From NCBI GenBank assembly GCA_964652155.1, contig CAZZBK010000041.1, forward strand, positions 1 to 38,801: a stretch of 38,801 nucleotides of DNA, written 5' to 3'. Under the pieces are notes generated by a model, which was not told the origin of the DNA, ran no database searches, and was given only the letters and a program-made list of their open reading frames with translations. Source of the DNA: CAZZBK01 sp964652155. Its GTDB lineage: Bacteria > Planctomycetota > Planctomycetia > Pirellulales > PNKZ01. Each line of letters opens with the position of its first letter. Within the stretch, counting starts at the first letter, position 1. A program made the position numbers and the translations under genes. Positions 1-7,056 of the stretch are shown here, piece after piece.

Positions 1-393
1 TGGCACTACAGCGAGTACGACCTCAACGGCAACGGCAAGGTCGAGTTTGAAGAGAGCATGCACCGCACGATTGCCACGGTCGTGATCAAGGACGACCTGC
101 TCTACGTGCCCGACTTCAGCGGCCTGGTCCACTGTGTCGACGCCAAGACCGGCAAGCCGTACTGGACCCATGACCTGTTCGCGGCCACCTGGGGTTCGGC
201 GATGGTGGTCGACGGCAAGGTGTTTGTCGGCGACGAAGAAGGCAAGCTGACGATTTTCAAGCATGGCAAGACCAAGGAGATCATCGCCGAGATCGACATG
301 ATCAACTCGATCTACAGCTCGCCGATGGTCGCCAACAACGTGCTGTACATTGCCAACAAGACCCACTTGTTCGCGATCGAGGTCAAAGAGTAA
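1..393 (+). CDS. PQQ-type beta-propeller protein, C-terminal 130 residues (5' end outside window)
   Basis: The reading frame is open from the first base to a TAA at 391-393, so the gene enters from the left. The fragment shows propeller blades of the PQQ/WD type: LVHCVDAKTGKPYW, then KVFVGDEEGKLTIF, then a final blade ending in LYIANKTHLFAIEV. Such exported propellers are abundant in planctomycetes; many bind no quinone and have no known substrate. Unusually, visible residues 7-18 (DLNGNGKVEFEE) fit a 12-residue EF-hand calcium loop, with Asn/Asp at positions 1, 3 and 5, Gly at 6, a hydrophobic residue at 8 and Glu at 12. It sits in an inter-blade position. The enzymatic role, if any, is unknown. 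A hairpin repeat follows at once and separates it from the convergent minus-strand operon. Confidence 0.8.
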   Translation, partial: WHYSEYDLNGNGKVEFEESMHRTIATVVIKDDLLYVPDFSGLVHCVDAKTGKPYWTHDLFAATWGSAMVVDGKVFVGDEEGKLTIFKHGKTKEIIAEIDMINSIYSSPMVANNVLYIANKTHLFAIEVKE

Positions 394-407
394 GCCGATT
401 TTTCCGA

Positions 408-497
408 GTTAGCCGCGACGCGAAAGCGGAGCGCGAAACCATCGCGTTGTCGAGCGGTACGCGACGGTCATGCGCTCCGCTGCGCGTCGCGGCTAAC
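408..497. repeat. Dispersed inverted-repeat element, copy 1 (about 90 bp)
   Basis: The arms begin GTTAGCCGCGACGCG and end with its complement, giving near-perfect arms of about 26 bp (one indel) around a variable centre. The same arms recur at 9008-9091 with a different centre. Here the element lies between two converging genes, where its hairpin could end transcription from both sides. No transposase is present, so it resembles a REP/MITE-like non-autonomous repeat. Confidence 0.85.
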
Positions 498-525
498 GAA
501 GATCTTTATTGGGCGAGCGCAGTGC

Positions 526-1713
526 TTAGCGCACGCGGCACTTGAAGCGGACGAGGCCCCCTTGGCCCGCTTCGAGCGGCTCGTCGATTTCCCAGCGCAG
601 CACGAGTGTGCCGACCTCTTGTGTCGTGGCGCTAAAATTCGCCGCCACGCTCGCTTGAGCGCTGTCGCTTACATATTCCAGCCGGGGCGTAAGGTGATCG
701 ATCACCACGATGTTCCCCAGCGGAGCCGTGCCGACATTGTCGAAGCGGATCGTGAAGTCGACGATGTCGCCGCTCTGCGCGTTGTCGGTGCTCGCCAGCT
801 TGAATAATCGCAGCGCGGCGCGGCGATTGTCTTCGACCATGTAGGTCGACTGAGCTTTCTGTGCCGTCTGCACTCCCTTGGCCTGTTTGCCGTCGAGCAA
901 CACCTGCACCGCTTGGTCAGCGCTCCAGACGATCGCGGCGTCGCTGGCCGATGCTAGCCGACCCTTCTCGCGATTGTCGAACTCGCCGCTGCGAATGAGC
1001 CGCAGGTTCTCATAGGGCATGAAACCGTCCTGGTAGCCGTAGGGCAAGACTTGCTTCGACAGCAGGCCATCCCCTTGGCGCGTGCGGAAACCTTCCGGCA
1101 ACATCGCCGCGGCATGATCGCCGAGTCCCTCACGCTGCAAACTTGTCGACGCGAGTTGCGCGCGTTCTTCGGTCACGGCGCGGGTCTTGAGTTCGATGCC
1201 GTCGGCGCGATCGGACTGCTCGTTTTCGATCAGCCCACTCACGACGCGCACCGCGCCAAATCGCGGCGCGTAGAGGCAAACCTTGTTCGAGGCTTCGACA
1301 TGCGTGCGGCCATCGAGCGTGTCGAAATGCGCGATCGTGTCCTGCGGGTCGAGTCCGCGAACTTTCCAATCCGGGGCCACATTGACCCCCAGTCCTCGAT
1401 CGCCGCCGTCACAAACGCACTCGTCAGCGGAGTTGCACGCTCCGCGCCGCATGGCCATCGCAGTGCCGCTCGCACAGTCGCGGCAACCGATGGGGCAGGG
1501 GAGGGGAGGGGGGGCGCTCGAGAACGCCGCTTCGTAACTCACCAACTGCGCCTCCGGCGCGTATCCCTGAGGGCTCGACGCAGCCGGTTGAGGACGGTTG
1601 GCACGCCGCGTCAGTGGAGTCCACGGTTCGTTGCCTCCCCAAGGCGCACGACAGGAGCAGAGCATCAATGTCGCCAGGGCGATGACGGACCAGGTTCCAG
1701 GTCGTTCGCGCAT
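526..1713 (-). CDS. DUF11-domain lipoprotein with cysteine cluster, 395 aa
   Basis: The N-terminus has a short basic segment, a hydrophobic stretch and a cysteine pair, best lipobox LCSC with Cys21 acylated, so it is probably membrane-anchored outside the cytoplasm. A low-complexity linker leads to a cysteine cluster at residues 73, 77, 80, 93, 99 and 101. The last 90 residues are a DUF11-type beta-sandwich (SGDIVDFTIRFDNVG, then a VVIDHLTPRLEYV-type strand), a fold used in surface adhesin stalks. The ATG at 1713 is chosen over GTG 1716 because it overlaps the upstream TGA by one base (TGATG), which suggests translational coupling. It is the last gene of a three-gene minus-strand operon. The PPPLPCP segment (about 68-74) is encoded by a copy of the G-rich repeat described elsewhere. 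The function is unknown. Confidence 0.8.
   Translation of the reverse strand: MRERPGTWSVIALATLMLCSCRAPWGGNEPWTPLTRRANRPQPAASSPQGYAPEAQLVSYEAAFSSAPPPLPCPIGCRDCASGTAMAMRRGACNSADECVCDGGDRGLGVNVAPDWKVRGLDPQDTIAHFDTLDGRTHVEASNKVCLYAPRFGAVRVVSGLIENEQSDRADGIELKTRAVTEERAQLASTSLQREGLGDHAAAMLPEGFRTRQGDGLLSKQVLPYGYQDGFMPYENLRLIRSGEFDNREKGRLASASDAAIVWSADQAVQVLLDGKQAKGVQTAQKAQSTYMVEDNRRAALRLFKLASTDNAQSGDIVDFTIRFDNVGTAPLGNIVVIDHLTPRLEYVSDSAQASVAANFSATTQEVGTLVLRWEIDEPLEAGQGGLVRFKCRVR
1492..1514 (+). repeat. G-rich dispersed repeat, copy inside the DUF11 lipoprotein gene
   Basis: The plus strand reads GGGGCAGGGGAGGGGAGG followed by more G. It has four G-runs, so it can form a G-quadruplex. It matches the core seen at 5491, 6895, 15421 (reverse) and 22852 (reverse). 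On the coding strand it gives the Pro-rich stretch before the cysteine cluster. Confidence 0.75.
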
Positions 1714-2549
1714 CACTTGATCCCCTGCTGCAAAAGGGCCGATCGATTGGCCGCGGCCGGCACGACCAGCGACGGCGGTTCGGTGGCCGGCGTCTGAAAC
1801 ACGATCAGCGGCGCGACATTGGTCGCAAATTCAACATCGGCTCCGAAACGCTCGTCGGGTTGTCGTCCGCCGATGCGGATAATTGCCAATGGTCGCCCCC
1901 AACGTTTCGCTTCCTGCCAGGGGTCGACATGCGGCGCGGCTTCGTACCACGGGGTCTTGTGCGGTTCGTGGTTGATGGGGAGCGCCGAGTCGGGGTCTTC
2001 CACATAGATGACGCGCGTCACGAATCGGCCTCCGAGGGCCGTTCGCAAATCGTCCTCGTTGAGCTCGATCGGAATCGGGAACTTGGCCGACTGTCCCACG
2101 GGCGCGTAGAGTCGATCGCACAATTGCACGCTGGGATACACGGACGTCCCCTCGTCTTCGCCGCTGATGCCCGTGACCTTGAAGCGATAACAGGCCCCGA
2201 TATGCAAGCCGACCTGCAACGGGGCTTGTCGCGGCTCGACAAAGCGGCTTTGCACGACCCAGGCCACGCGCAGCGACTCAGAGCCGGTGAACAGCACGGG
2301 CTGAAAGTAGCCCGGCGTCGCGCCGCTGCGAGGGAATTCGCGCCGTGAAATACCCTCGCCAGGCCATGACGACGTTCCCGAAGCGAGTTGGGCCTGGGCG
2401 GTCAACGGCGAGGTAAGAATCAGCACCAACAACACGCCCAAGATTCTTGTCAGGGAGTGGCAATGGGGGCCATGCTCACGTCTGCGTGAGCATGTTCGAG
2501 AGCATGGCCTCTCACTGGGTACGGCGGGTTGATCGTGCGCGCTGGCCAT
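1713..2549 (-). CDS. Exported protein of unknown function, 278 aa; paralogue of the upstream lipoprotein
   Basis: ATG at 2549 is preceded by a strong GGAGGAG ribosome site, which is why it is preferred over GTG 2567. A hydrophobic segment at residues 36-50 ends in AQA|Q, a plausible signal-peptidase site, but the basic region before it is unusually long because a hairpin-bearing segment (2471-2494) lies in it. The mature part shares a core with the next gene upstream: GACYRFKVTGI, a YPSVQL strand, PIPIELNEDDLRTALGG, FVTRVIYVEDPD, and PLAIIRIGGR near the C-terminus. No catalytic motif was seen. Stop and next start overlap (TGATG). The pair plus the DUF11 lipoprotein look like parts of one envelope assembly; this is inference. 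Confidence 0.75.
   Translation of the reverse strand: MASAHDQPAVPSERPCSRTCSRRREHGPHCHSLTRILGVLLVLILTSPLTAQAQLASGTSSWPGEGISRREFPRSGATPGYFQPVLFTGSESLRVAWVVQSRFVEPRQAPLQVGLHIGACYRFKVTGISGEDEGTSVYPSVQLCDRLYAPVGQSAKFPIPIELNEDDLRTALGGRFVTRVIYVEDPDSALPINHEPHKTPWYEAAPHVDPWQEAKRWGRPLAIIRIGGRQPDERFGADVEFATNVAPLIVFQTPATEPPSLVVPAAANRSALLQQGIK
2471..2494. repeat. Perfect 10-bp inverted repeat inside a signal-peptide coding region
   Basis: CATGCTCACG, loop TCTG, then CGTGAGCATG. It falls in the stretch encoding the Cys/Arg-rich residues before the hydrophobic core of the 278-aa exported protein, and a second short CATG..CATG symmetry follows. Dispersed palindromes of this look are common between planctomycete genes, so this is probably an inserted repeat tolerated in frame. 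Confidence 0.6.
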
Positions 2550-2649
2550 GACTCCTCCGCTCAGCACCTATTGAACATCGAAAAAGCAGCGCGGCCGGCA
2601 GGTTGGGTTCCTCTTCCGGCCGCGCGACGAAGGCTCTTGAACCGACCGC

Positions 2650-3648
2650 TTACTGCGGAGGGCAGTCGTCAGCGCGACGACCAAACGGCCAGCGAAACGC
2701 CGTGCGCACGTTCTCTTGGATGTACGAACTCGACGGCGGACGCGGATAACTCATGCCGGGCGTCTGACGGACGTGAATCCGTTGTGTGTCGACCGGCTCG
2801 GGAATCTTGGTGAACGTGTGATTGCGGATGACCTGCTTTTGCAGCCCGGCCGGAGTCCCCAACGGAATATGCGGCGGTCCCGGCAGTCCGAGCGGCGTAC
2901 CCGTGATGGGCATTCCGTACTGAGCGGTCGACACGCCACTCACAAAGCCGGGCGCGTCTCCGCTCGCCGCGACAACCGAGCCATCGACGGTCTCTTGCAC
3001 GCCGGGCACTTCCAGGTCTTTATTGCCCAAGCGAATGATCGCCATGATCGAGCCGCGGCGATCGGCCTCGACAATCGGATCAACGCCCGGATCGAGTCGC
3101 GTGCTTACCAGGGTCTCGACCCCCGCGATGGCAAGTTCTTGAAACTCGGCATCGGGCAGATAGATGACCTTGGTCACGAAGTTGCCGGTCAGCACCTGAT
3201 CAAAATCTTCCTCGGTGAGTTGGAAAGGGATCGCGTTGTGCGCCAAGTACGCATCGGTGCGCGGCATGGTCGGCGCGATCTCGAGCGTGGGATACAGCTC
3301 GATTCCCGGTCGGGCTGGAATCTCGGTCAGCTTGAGACGGTAGATGGCGCCTTGGCCAAAGTTGAACCGGCCGGGGGACACGAGCGGTTCGCTGTCGAAC
3401 TGCCCCATGCCGCCGGCGTCCCAGGTGACTTGCATCCCCTCGGGTCCGACGAAGTGGACCTGCGAGCTGACTTCTTGCACCGCTCCGGCACCAGCGCCGT
3501 TACCCAGCAGCATGACACCGGGGCCGGGCCCACCGACGCCTGGGCCGGGATGGGTCATCTGTACGGAGGGTGGCAGGTTGTGATGAAACGGCGACTTACA
3601 GCCGACCGTGGCGGCGAGTGCGCCCAACAGAATGATACGAGCTTTCAT
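2650..3648 (-). CDS. Lipoprotein of unknown function, 332 aa; first gene of the envelope operon
   Basis: The start at 3648 gives MKARIILLGALAATVGC, a signal peptide ending in a TVGC lipobox (Cys17), and has a GGGGGA site upstream. Longer versions lack any signal. A Gly/Pro-rich linker (PGPGVGGPGPGV) follows, then a core shared with the 278-aa paralogue: GAIYRLKLTEI, ELYPTLEIAP, PFQLTEEDFDQVLTGN, FVTKVIYLPDAE, and MAIIRLGNKDLEVP. The C-terminal 80 residues are Pro-rich and poorly ordered. The core alternates strands and has no catalytic signature, so a structural or binding role is likelier than an enzyme. It is divergent from the gene at 3885 and probably leads a transcript through 526. Confidence 0.78.
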   Translation of the reverse strand: MKARIILLGALAATVGCKSPFHHNLPPSVQMTHPGPGVGGPGPGVMLLGNGAGAGAVQEVSSQVHFVGPEGMQVTWDAGGMGQFDSEPLVSPGRFNFGQGAIYRLKLTEIPARPGIELYPTLEIAPTMPRTDAYLAHNAIPFQLTEEDFDQVLTGNFVTKVIYLPDAEFQELAIAGVETLVSTRLDPGVDPIVEADRRGSIMAIIRLGNKDLEVPGVQETVDGSVVAASGDAPGFVSGVSTAQYGMPITGTPLGLPGPPHIPLGTPAGLQKQVIRNHTFTKIPEPVDTQRIHVRQTPGMSYPRPPSSSYIQENVRTAFRWPFGRRADDCPPQ

Positions 3649-3884
3649 GCTTCTAGTTCCCCCGTCTTGTGAAGTGCGAACCTGCGCTGGGCCGCCGAAC
3701 ATTCTGACCCCGCGCGGGTCTCTGGACTTCCGGCTGTCTATGTGGATGGTTGGGTCGTGTTGGGCCTGATCCGCGTCGCATTGACGTGGACCCGAAAGGG
3801 CTCGCTTCTTAGAATGCGATTCCCCTGAGGTATTCGTCGGCGCGGTACAACGCGTTTCTTTGATAAATTCAGCACAACCGGACC

Positions 3885-4865
3885 ATGAAGCAGCGTTTAC
3901 CCATCTTGCCGCTGGCGCTGGCATTGCTGTCAGGTCCTCTGCTTTGGCACCTGGGAAAGACGGCCTGGATGGGTCCGCCCTCCAAGGTCGAACTCCCCGT
4001 CGAGAGCGAGCACACTGCGGCGCTCAATGCCGTCCCAATCGTGCTGGCCGCGCCGGGCGTCGACCCGCAAAAGCTCTTGCAGCACGTGCTCGACACGCTC
4101 GAGAGTCATAAGGCGATTTCGGCCAAAATGCGGCAGCGGGGCGAGTTCTTCGACATCCCCATCCTCACCAGCGGGGTCTATGTGCATGCCCCCGCCAGTT
4201 CGCACCGGCTGCGCATGGATGTGGCCATGCAGTTGGGAGACCGCAAGGGAGGCTTCCAGCAAATCGCCGATGGCAGCGAACTCTGGGTCCGTCGCGATCT
4301 CATCACCAAACCGACCATTCAACGCGTCGAACTCAATAAGGTCCTGGCTTATGAAAAACAGCATAAACCTGAGGGCTCGCCGCTGATCAACCACCTCGTC
4401 GGGCTCGGTGGCCTGCCGCGACTCATCCGCTCGCTCGATCGTTCGTTTCTCTTCAATACGGTGGCCAGCACCAAGCTCAACGACCTCGATGTCTACGTGC
4501 TGCGCGGCGTCTGGCGCAATGAAGTGCTGGCGCGACTCTTGCCCGATCAGAAGGCTGCCATCCTCGCGGGCAAGAGCGCCAATCTGGTCGAACTCGCTGA
4601 ACAGGTCCCCGACGAAGTCGTGCTGTATCTGGGACGCGATGACTTATTTCCCTATCGCATCGAGTTTCTCCGCACCCCGGTGGCACAAAAGGCACGCCGC
4701 GGTGAGAGTCCGCTCGCAACCAAGATATTGCTCGTCACCGAATTCTACGACGTGCAGTTGAACCAGTTCATCGACTCGAGCGTGTTTAATTTCGATCCCG
4801 GGGCGACCGACGTGATCGATTGGACTCCCAATTACTTGTACGACCGATTGGTCTGGCCCCGATAA
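3885..4865 (+). CDS. Exported LolA-like protein of unknown function, 326 aa
   Basis: The N-terminus (MKQRLPILPLALALLSG...) is a signal anchor or uncleaved signal. From about residue 65 the pattern resembles LolA/DUF1571-type proteins: a helix (LLQHVLDTLESHKAISAKM), then strands with a GVYVHAPASSHRLRM type step and QQIADGSELWVRR, the DG-LW element typical of that fold. The C-terminal half ends FNFDPGATDVIDWTP, reminiscent of the F.F.P...VIDWT ending in planctomycete homologues. This suggests a periplasmic lipid- or lipoprotein-binding half-barrel, but the assignment is by pattern only. It stands alone between a divergent operon and the sulfatase-fold gene 106 bp downstream. Confidence 0.7.
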   Translation: MKQRLPILPLALALLSGPLLWHLGKTAWMGPPSKVELPVESEHTAALNAVPIVLAAPGVDPQKLLQHVLDTLESHKAISAKMRQRGEFFDIPILTSGVYVHAPASSHRLRMDVAMQLGDRKGGFQQIADGSELWVRRDLITKPTIQRVELNKVLAYEKQHKPEGSPLINHLVGLGGLPRLIRSLDRSFLFNTVASTKLNDLDVYVLRGVWRNEVLARLLPDQKAAILAGKSANLVELAEQVPDEVVLYLGRDDLFPYRIEFLRTPVAQKARRGESPLATKILLVTEFYDVQLNQFIDSSVFNFDPGATDVIDWTPNYLYDRLVWPR

Positions 4866-4971
4866 ATCGATCGTAGCGGTTAAGAAAACGTGGGCCTTGG
4901 CATGCGAGTTGACCGATCTTGAGTGCTATCCGACACCAATTCAGGTGGCGGGCAGTCCTTGAGAACGGCCC

Positions 4972-6894
4972 ATGTCTCGCGATGGCACTGGTAGCGGCGA
5001 TAGCGTTTCGCTGGCACGCGTCTTTCTGATCCTGCTTGGCGCGGCGGCGCTGCTTGGCGCGTGTGAATGGGATCACTATCGCCGGCTGATCCAGTGGAGT
5101 TCGCTGCATGTCACGCGCGCCGATCGCTGCGTGCTCGCGTGGATCATCTGCACCAAGAGCGTTTGCCTGGCGCTGCCTTGCTTGGCGCTCGACGCACTCT
5201 TGCGGCGATTCATCTCGCGCCGCGTTGCCGAGAGCATCTGGCTCACCAGTCTCAGCACCATCGGCGCTTATCTGGTCATCGACTTGCGCGTCCAAGCGAC
5301 CAGCGGCAATCATGCCTGGACCTATGTCACGTATCTTACCGACCGCTCGACCTGGGAATGGATCGGCGGGGCAGGGGGGCTCGCCACCCAGTGCCTGCTG
5401 GTCGTGACGCTGACCACACTCACTACCGTGGCGTTGAACGTGATCGCACATCGTCTCTCAGTACGTTGCATAACTCGCTACCCGACAGCAGGGCAGGGGA
5501 GGGGAGTCGCCGCGTCCTATGCAATTCTGACGCTGCTCACCTGGGCTGTCGTCCCCGCGCATGCGCTCGTCACACGCGGCCAGGCCGTCGATCGCCTGCA
5601 TGCTTCGCTCCCGTGCGACCCGTTGGCCCAGTTCATCGACGTCACGGCCAATCCGCAACTGGAACAATTTCGTCTGACGATCAACGATCAATTGCAACGA
5701 GCGTTTAAGAATCTTGCGCCGCAACTCACCCAGGCCTACGAAGTCGACCGTCACGAGATACCGATCACCGCTGCGAAACCGCACGTCGTGCTCTTTGTGC
5801 TCGAAAGCCTGCGACACGACGTCTGGTCAAGCGAGATGATGCCGCAACTCGCCGCCTGGGCTCAAACCGGCCTACGGCTCGATCGACACTACGCGGGCTC
5901 GAACTGCTCGCACCTCGGCGTGTACGGCTTGCTCTACAGCCGTTCGCCGCTCGGGTATCATCCGACGCTCGACGCAAACGTGCCGCCGCAGGCTTGCGTG
6001 ACCTTCAAGCAAGTCGGCTATGAGTGCTCGTATGTCGCCTGCGACACGATTCAGTGGATGCGCATGAACGAGTACATCGAAGGGGGCGGCTTCGATCAGG
6101 TTCATATCGAAGATCATGACGACTGGGTCGGTGACGACCGCCGAGTGCTCAAGCACGTGCGCGAAAAACTCGCTTCGGCCGAGCGGCCGCAATTCATCGT
6201 CTGCTTTCTCAGTTCGACCCACTGTCCGTACTTATACCCCGATGAGTTTGACCAGCATGGTCCGGTGATCCCGGCCGAGACCGTCTCAAGCACGACCATC
6301 GCGCGCCGCGAGGAGGTCACCAACCGCTATCGCAACTCGGTCGCGTTCCTCGACGCCGAGGTATCCGACACGATCCGCGAACTCGACCCAAATCAGCATG
6401 TGATCGTCGTGACGGGGGACCACGGCGAGTCGCTCTTTGACGATGGCACGCTCTCGCACTGGGGACGACTCTCGGAATTTCAATGTCGCACGCCGCTCGC
6501 CATTGTCGGCCCGGGCTTTGAGAGCGCAACGGTCAACACGGCCACCACGCATGCCGATGTGCTGCCGACTATCTTGCACGCGTTGTGCGGCGAGCACGTG
6601 GAACTGGCCCACACCCACGGACGTGACCTGCTCGACGAAACGCCCGCCGACCGTGTACTGTTGGCGACGATGAATCAGCGTGGCCCCTTGGAGCAAGCCC
6701 GCCATTGGGAGGCGTTACTCATCGACGGCCAAGAACGGCTCAGCCTCCACATCTCGCCACGCGACGGTCGGATCGTGGCCCGCGGCTGCCTCGACCTCGA
6801 CGGCAAATTTGACCCTCAGCAGTCGCCGCCTGCGGAGCGTGCTGAGCCCTTCGGTCGTACCGTGACCGCTGCGCTCGAGCGACTCGTGAGGTAA
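4972..6894 (+). CDS. Membrane sulfatase-fold (YejM/PbgA-like) protein, 640 aa
   Basis: About five hydrophobic helices (near residues 15-31, 52-75, 88-105, 130-160, 182-200) precede a sulfatase/alkaline-phosphatase-fold domain. VVLFVLESLRHDVW carries the usual metal-site acidic residue (Glu278); NCSHLGVYGLLYS (311-323) occupies the nucleophile loop; VIVVTGDHGESLFDDG is the second metal motif. The nucleophile loop is not the CxPSR sulfatase signature but resembles the S/N-x-T/S-R-x-G loop of YejM/PbgA and phosphoethanolamine or LTA synthase relatives, with Ser313 (or Cys312) as candidate nucleophile. A head-group transferase or lipid regulator at the inner membrane is therefore likelier than a true sulfatase. 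Residues 174-178 (GQGRG) just before the last helix are written by the G-rich repeat. Confidence 0.82.
   Translation: MSRDGTGSGDSVSLARVFLILLGAAALLGACEWDHYRRLIQWSSLHVTRADRCVLAWIICTKSVCLALPCLALDALLRRFISRRVAESIWLTSLSTIGAYLVIDLRVQATSGNHAWTYVTYLTDRSTWEWIGGAGGLATQCLLVVTLTTLTTVALNVIAHRLSVRCITRYPTAGQGRGVAASYAILTLLTWAVVPAHALVTRGQAVDRLHASLPCDPLAQFIDVTANPQLEQFRLTINDQLQRAFKNLAPQLTQAYEVDRHEIPITAAKPHVVLFVLESLRHDVWSSEMMPQLAAWAQTGLRLDRHYAGSNCSHLGVYGLLYSRSPLGYHPTLDANVPPQACVTFKQVGYECSYVACDTIQWMRMNEYIEGGGFDQVHIEDHDDWVGDDRRVLKHVREKLASAERPQFIVCFLSSTHCPYLYPDEFDQHGPVIPAETVSSTTIARREEVTNRYRNSVAFLDAEVSDTIRELDPNQHVIVVTGDHGESLFDDGTLSHWGRLSEFQCRTPLAIVGPGFESATVNTATTHADVLPTILHALCGEHVELAHTHGRDLLDETPADRVLLATMNQRGPLEQARHWEALLIDGQERLSLHISPRDGRIVARGCLDLDGKFDPQQSPPAERAEPFGRTVTAALERLVR
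5491..5506 (+). repeat. G-rich dispersed repeat, in-frame copy in the membrane sulfatase gene
   Basis: The sequence GGGCAGGGGAGGGGAG is the shared core. It encodes the GQGRG segment in a loop between two predicted membrane helices, a place that tolerates insertion. Confidence 0.75.
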
Positions 6895-6963
6895 GGGCAG
6901 GGGAGGGGAGGAGTGTGAACAGGTGAACATGAGTGCTACTCCTCAGCCCCTCAGCTCCTCCAC
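6895..6963 (+). repeat. Composite polypurine/polypyrimidine repeat after the sulfatase stop codon
   Basis: GGGCAGGGGAGGGGAGGAG starts on the base after the TAA stop. About 35 bases later comes CCCCTCAGCTCCTCCAC (6947-6963), which recurs with changes only at two positions at 9091-9107 and 32128-32144. GAGGAGT (6908-6914) and ACTCCTC (6938-6944) can pair. The remaining bases up to the asd promoter are C-rich. Confidence 0.7.
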
Positions 6964-7005
6964 TCGCTCTCCCCCCGCCCCCTCGCCCCTCATCCCTCCG
7001 CTATC

Positions 7006-7011
7006 TATAAT
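7006..7011 (+). promoter_or_regulatory. Candidate -10 box for asd
   Basis: A perfect TATAAT lies 45 bases before the asd GTG in an otherwise C-rich spacer. The -35 position (about 6983) matches the consensus poorly, so the call rests on the -10 alone. Confidence 0.4.
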
Positions 7012-7056
7012 CATCTTTTCCACAAAAACGGTCATTTCCCGTCAGGAGACTCGTTC

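Noticed and set aside
4972..6894. Classical arylsulfatase
   Set aside because: The C/S-x-P-S-R formylglycine signature is absent and the N-terminus has five membrane helices.
7012..7056. Lysine riboswitch upstream of asd
   Set aside because: The leader is about 45 bases and C-rich, far too short for the L-box fold; none of its conserved loops are visible.
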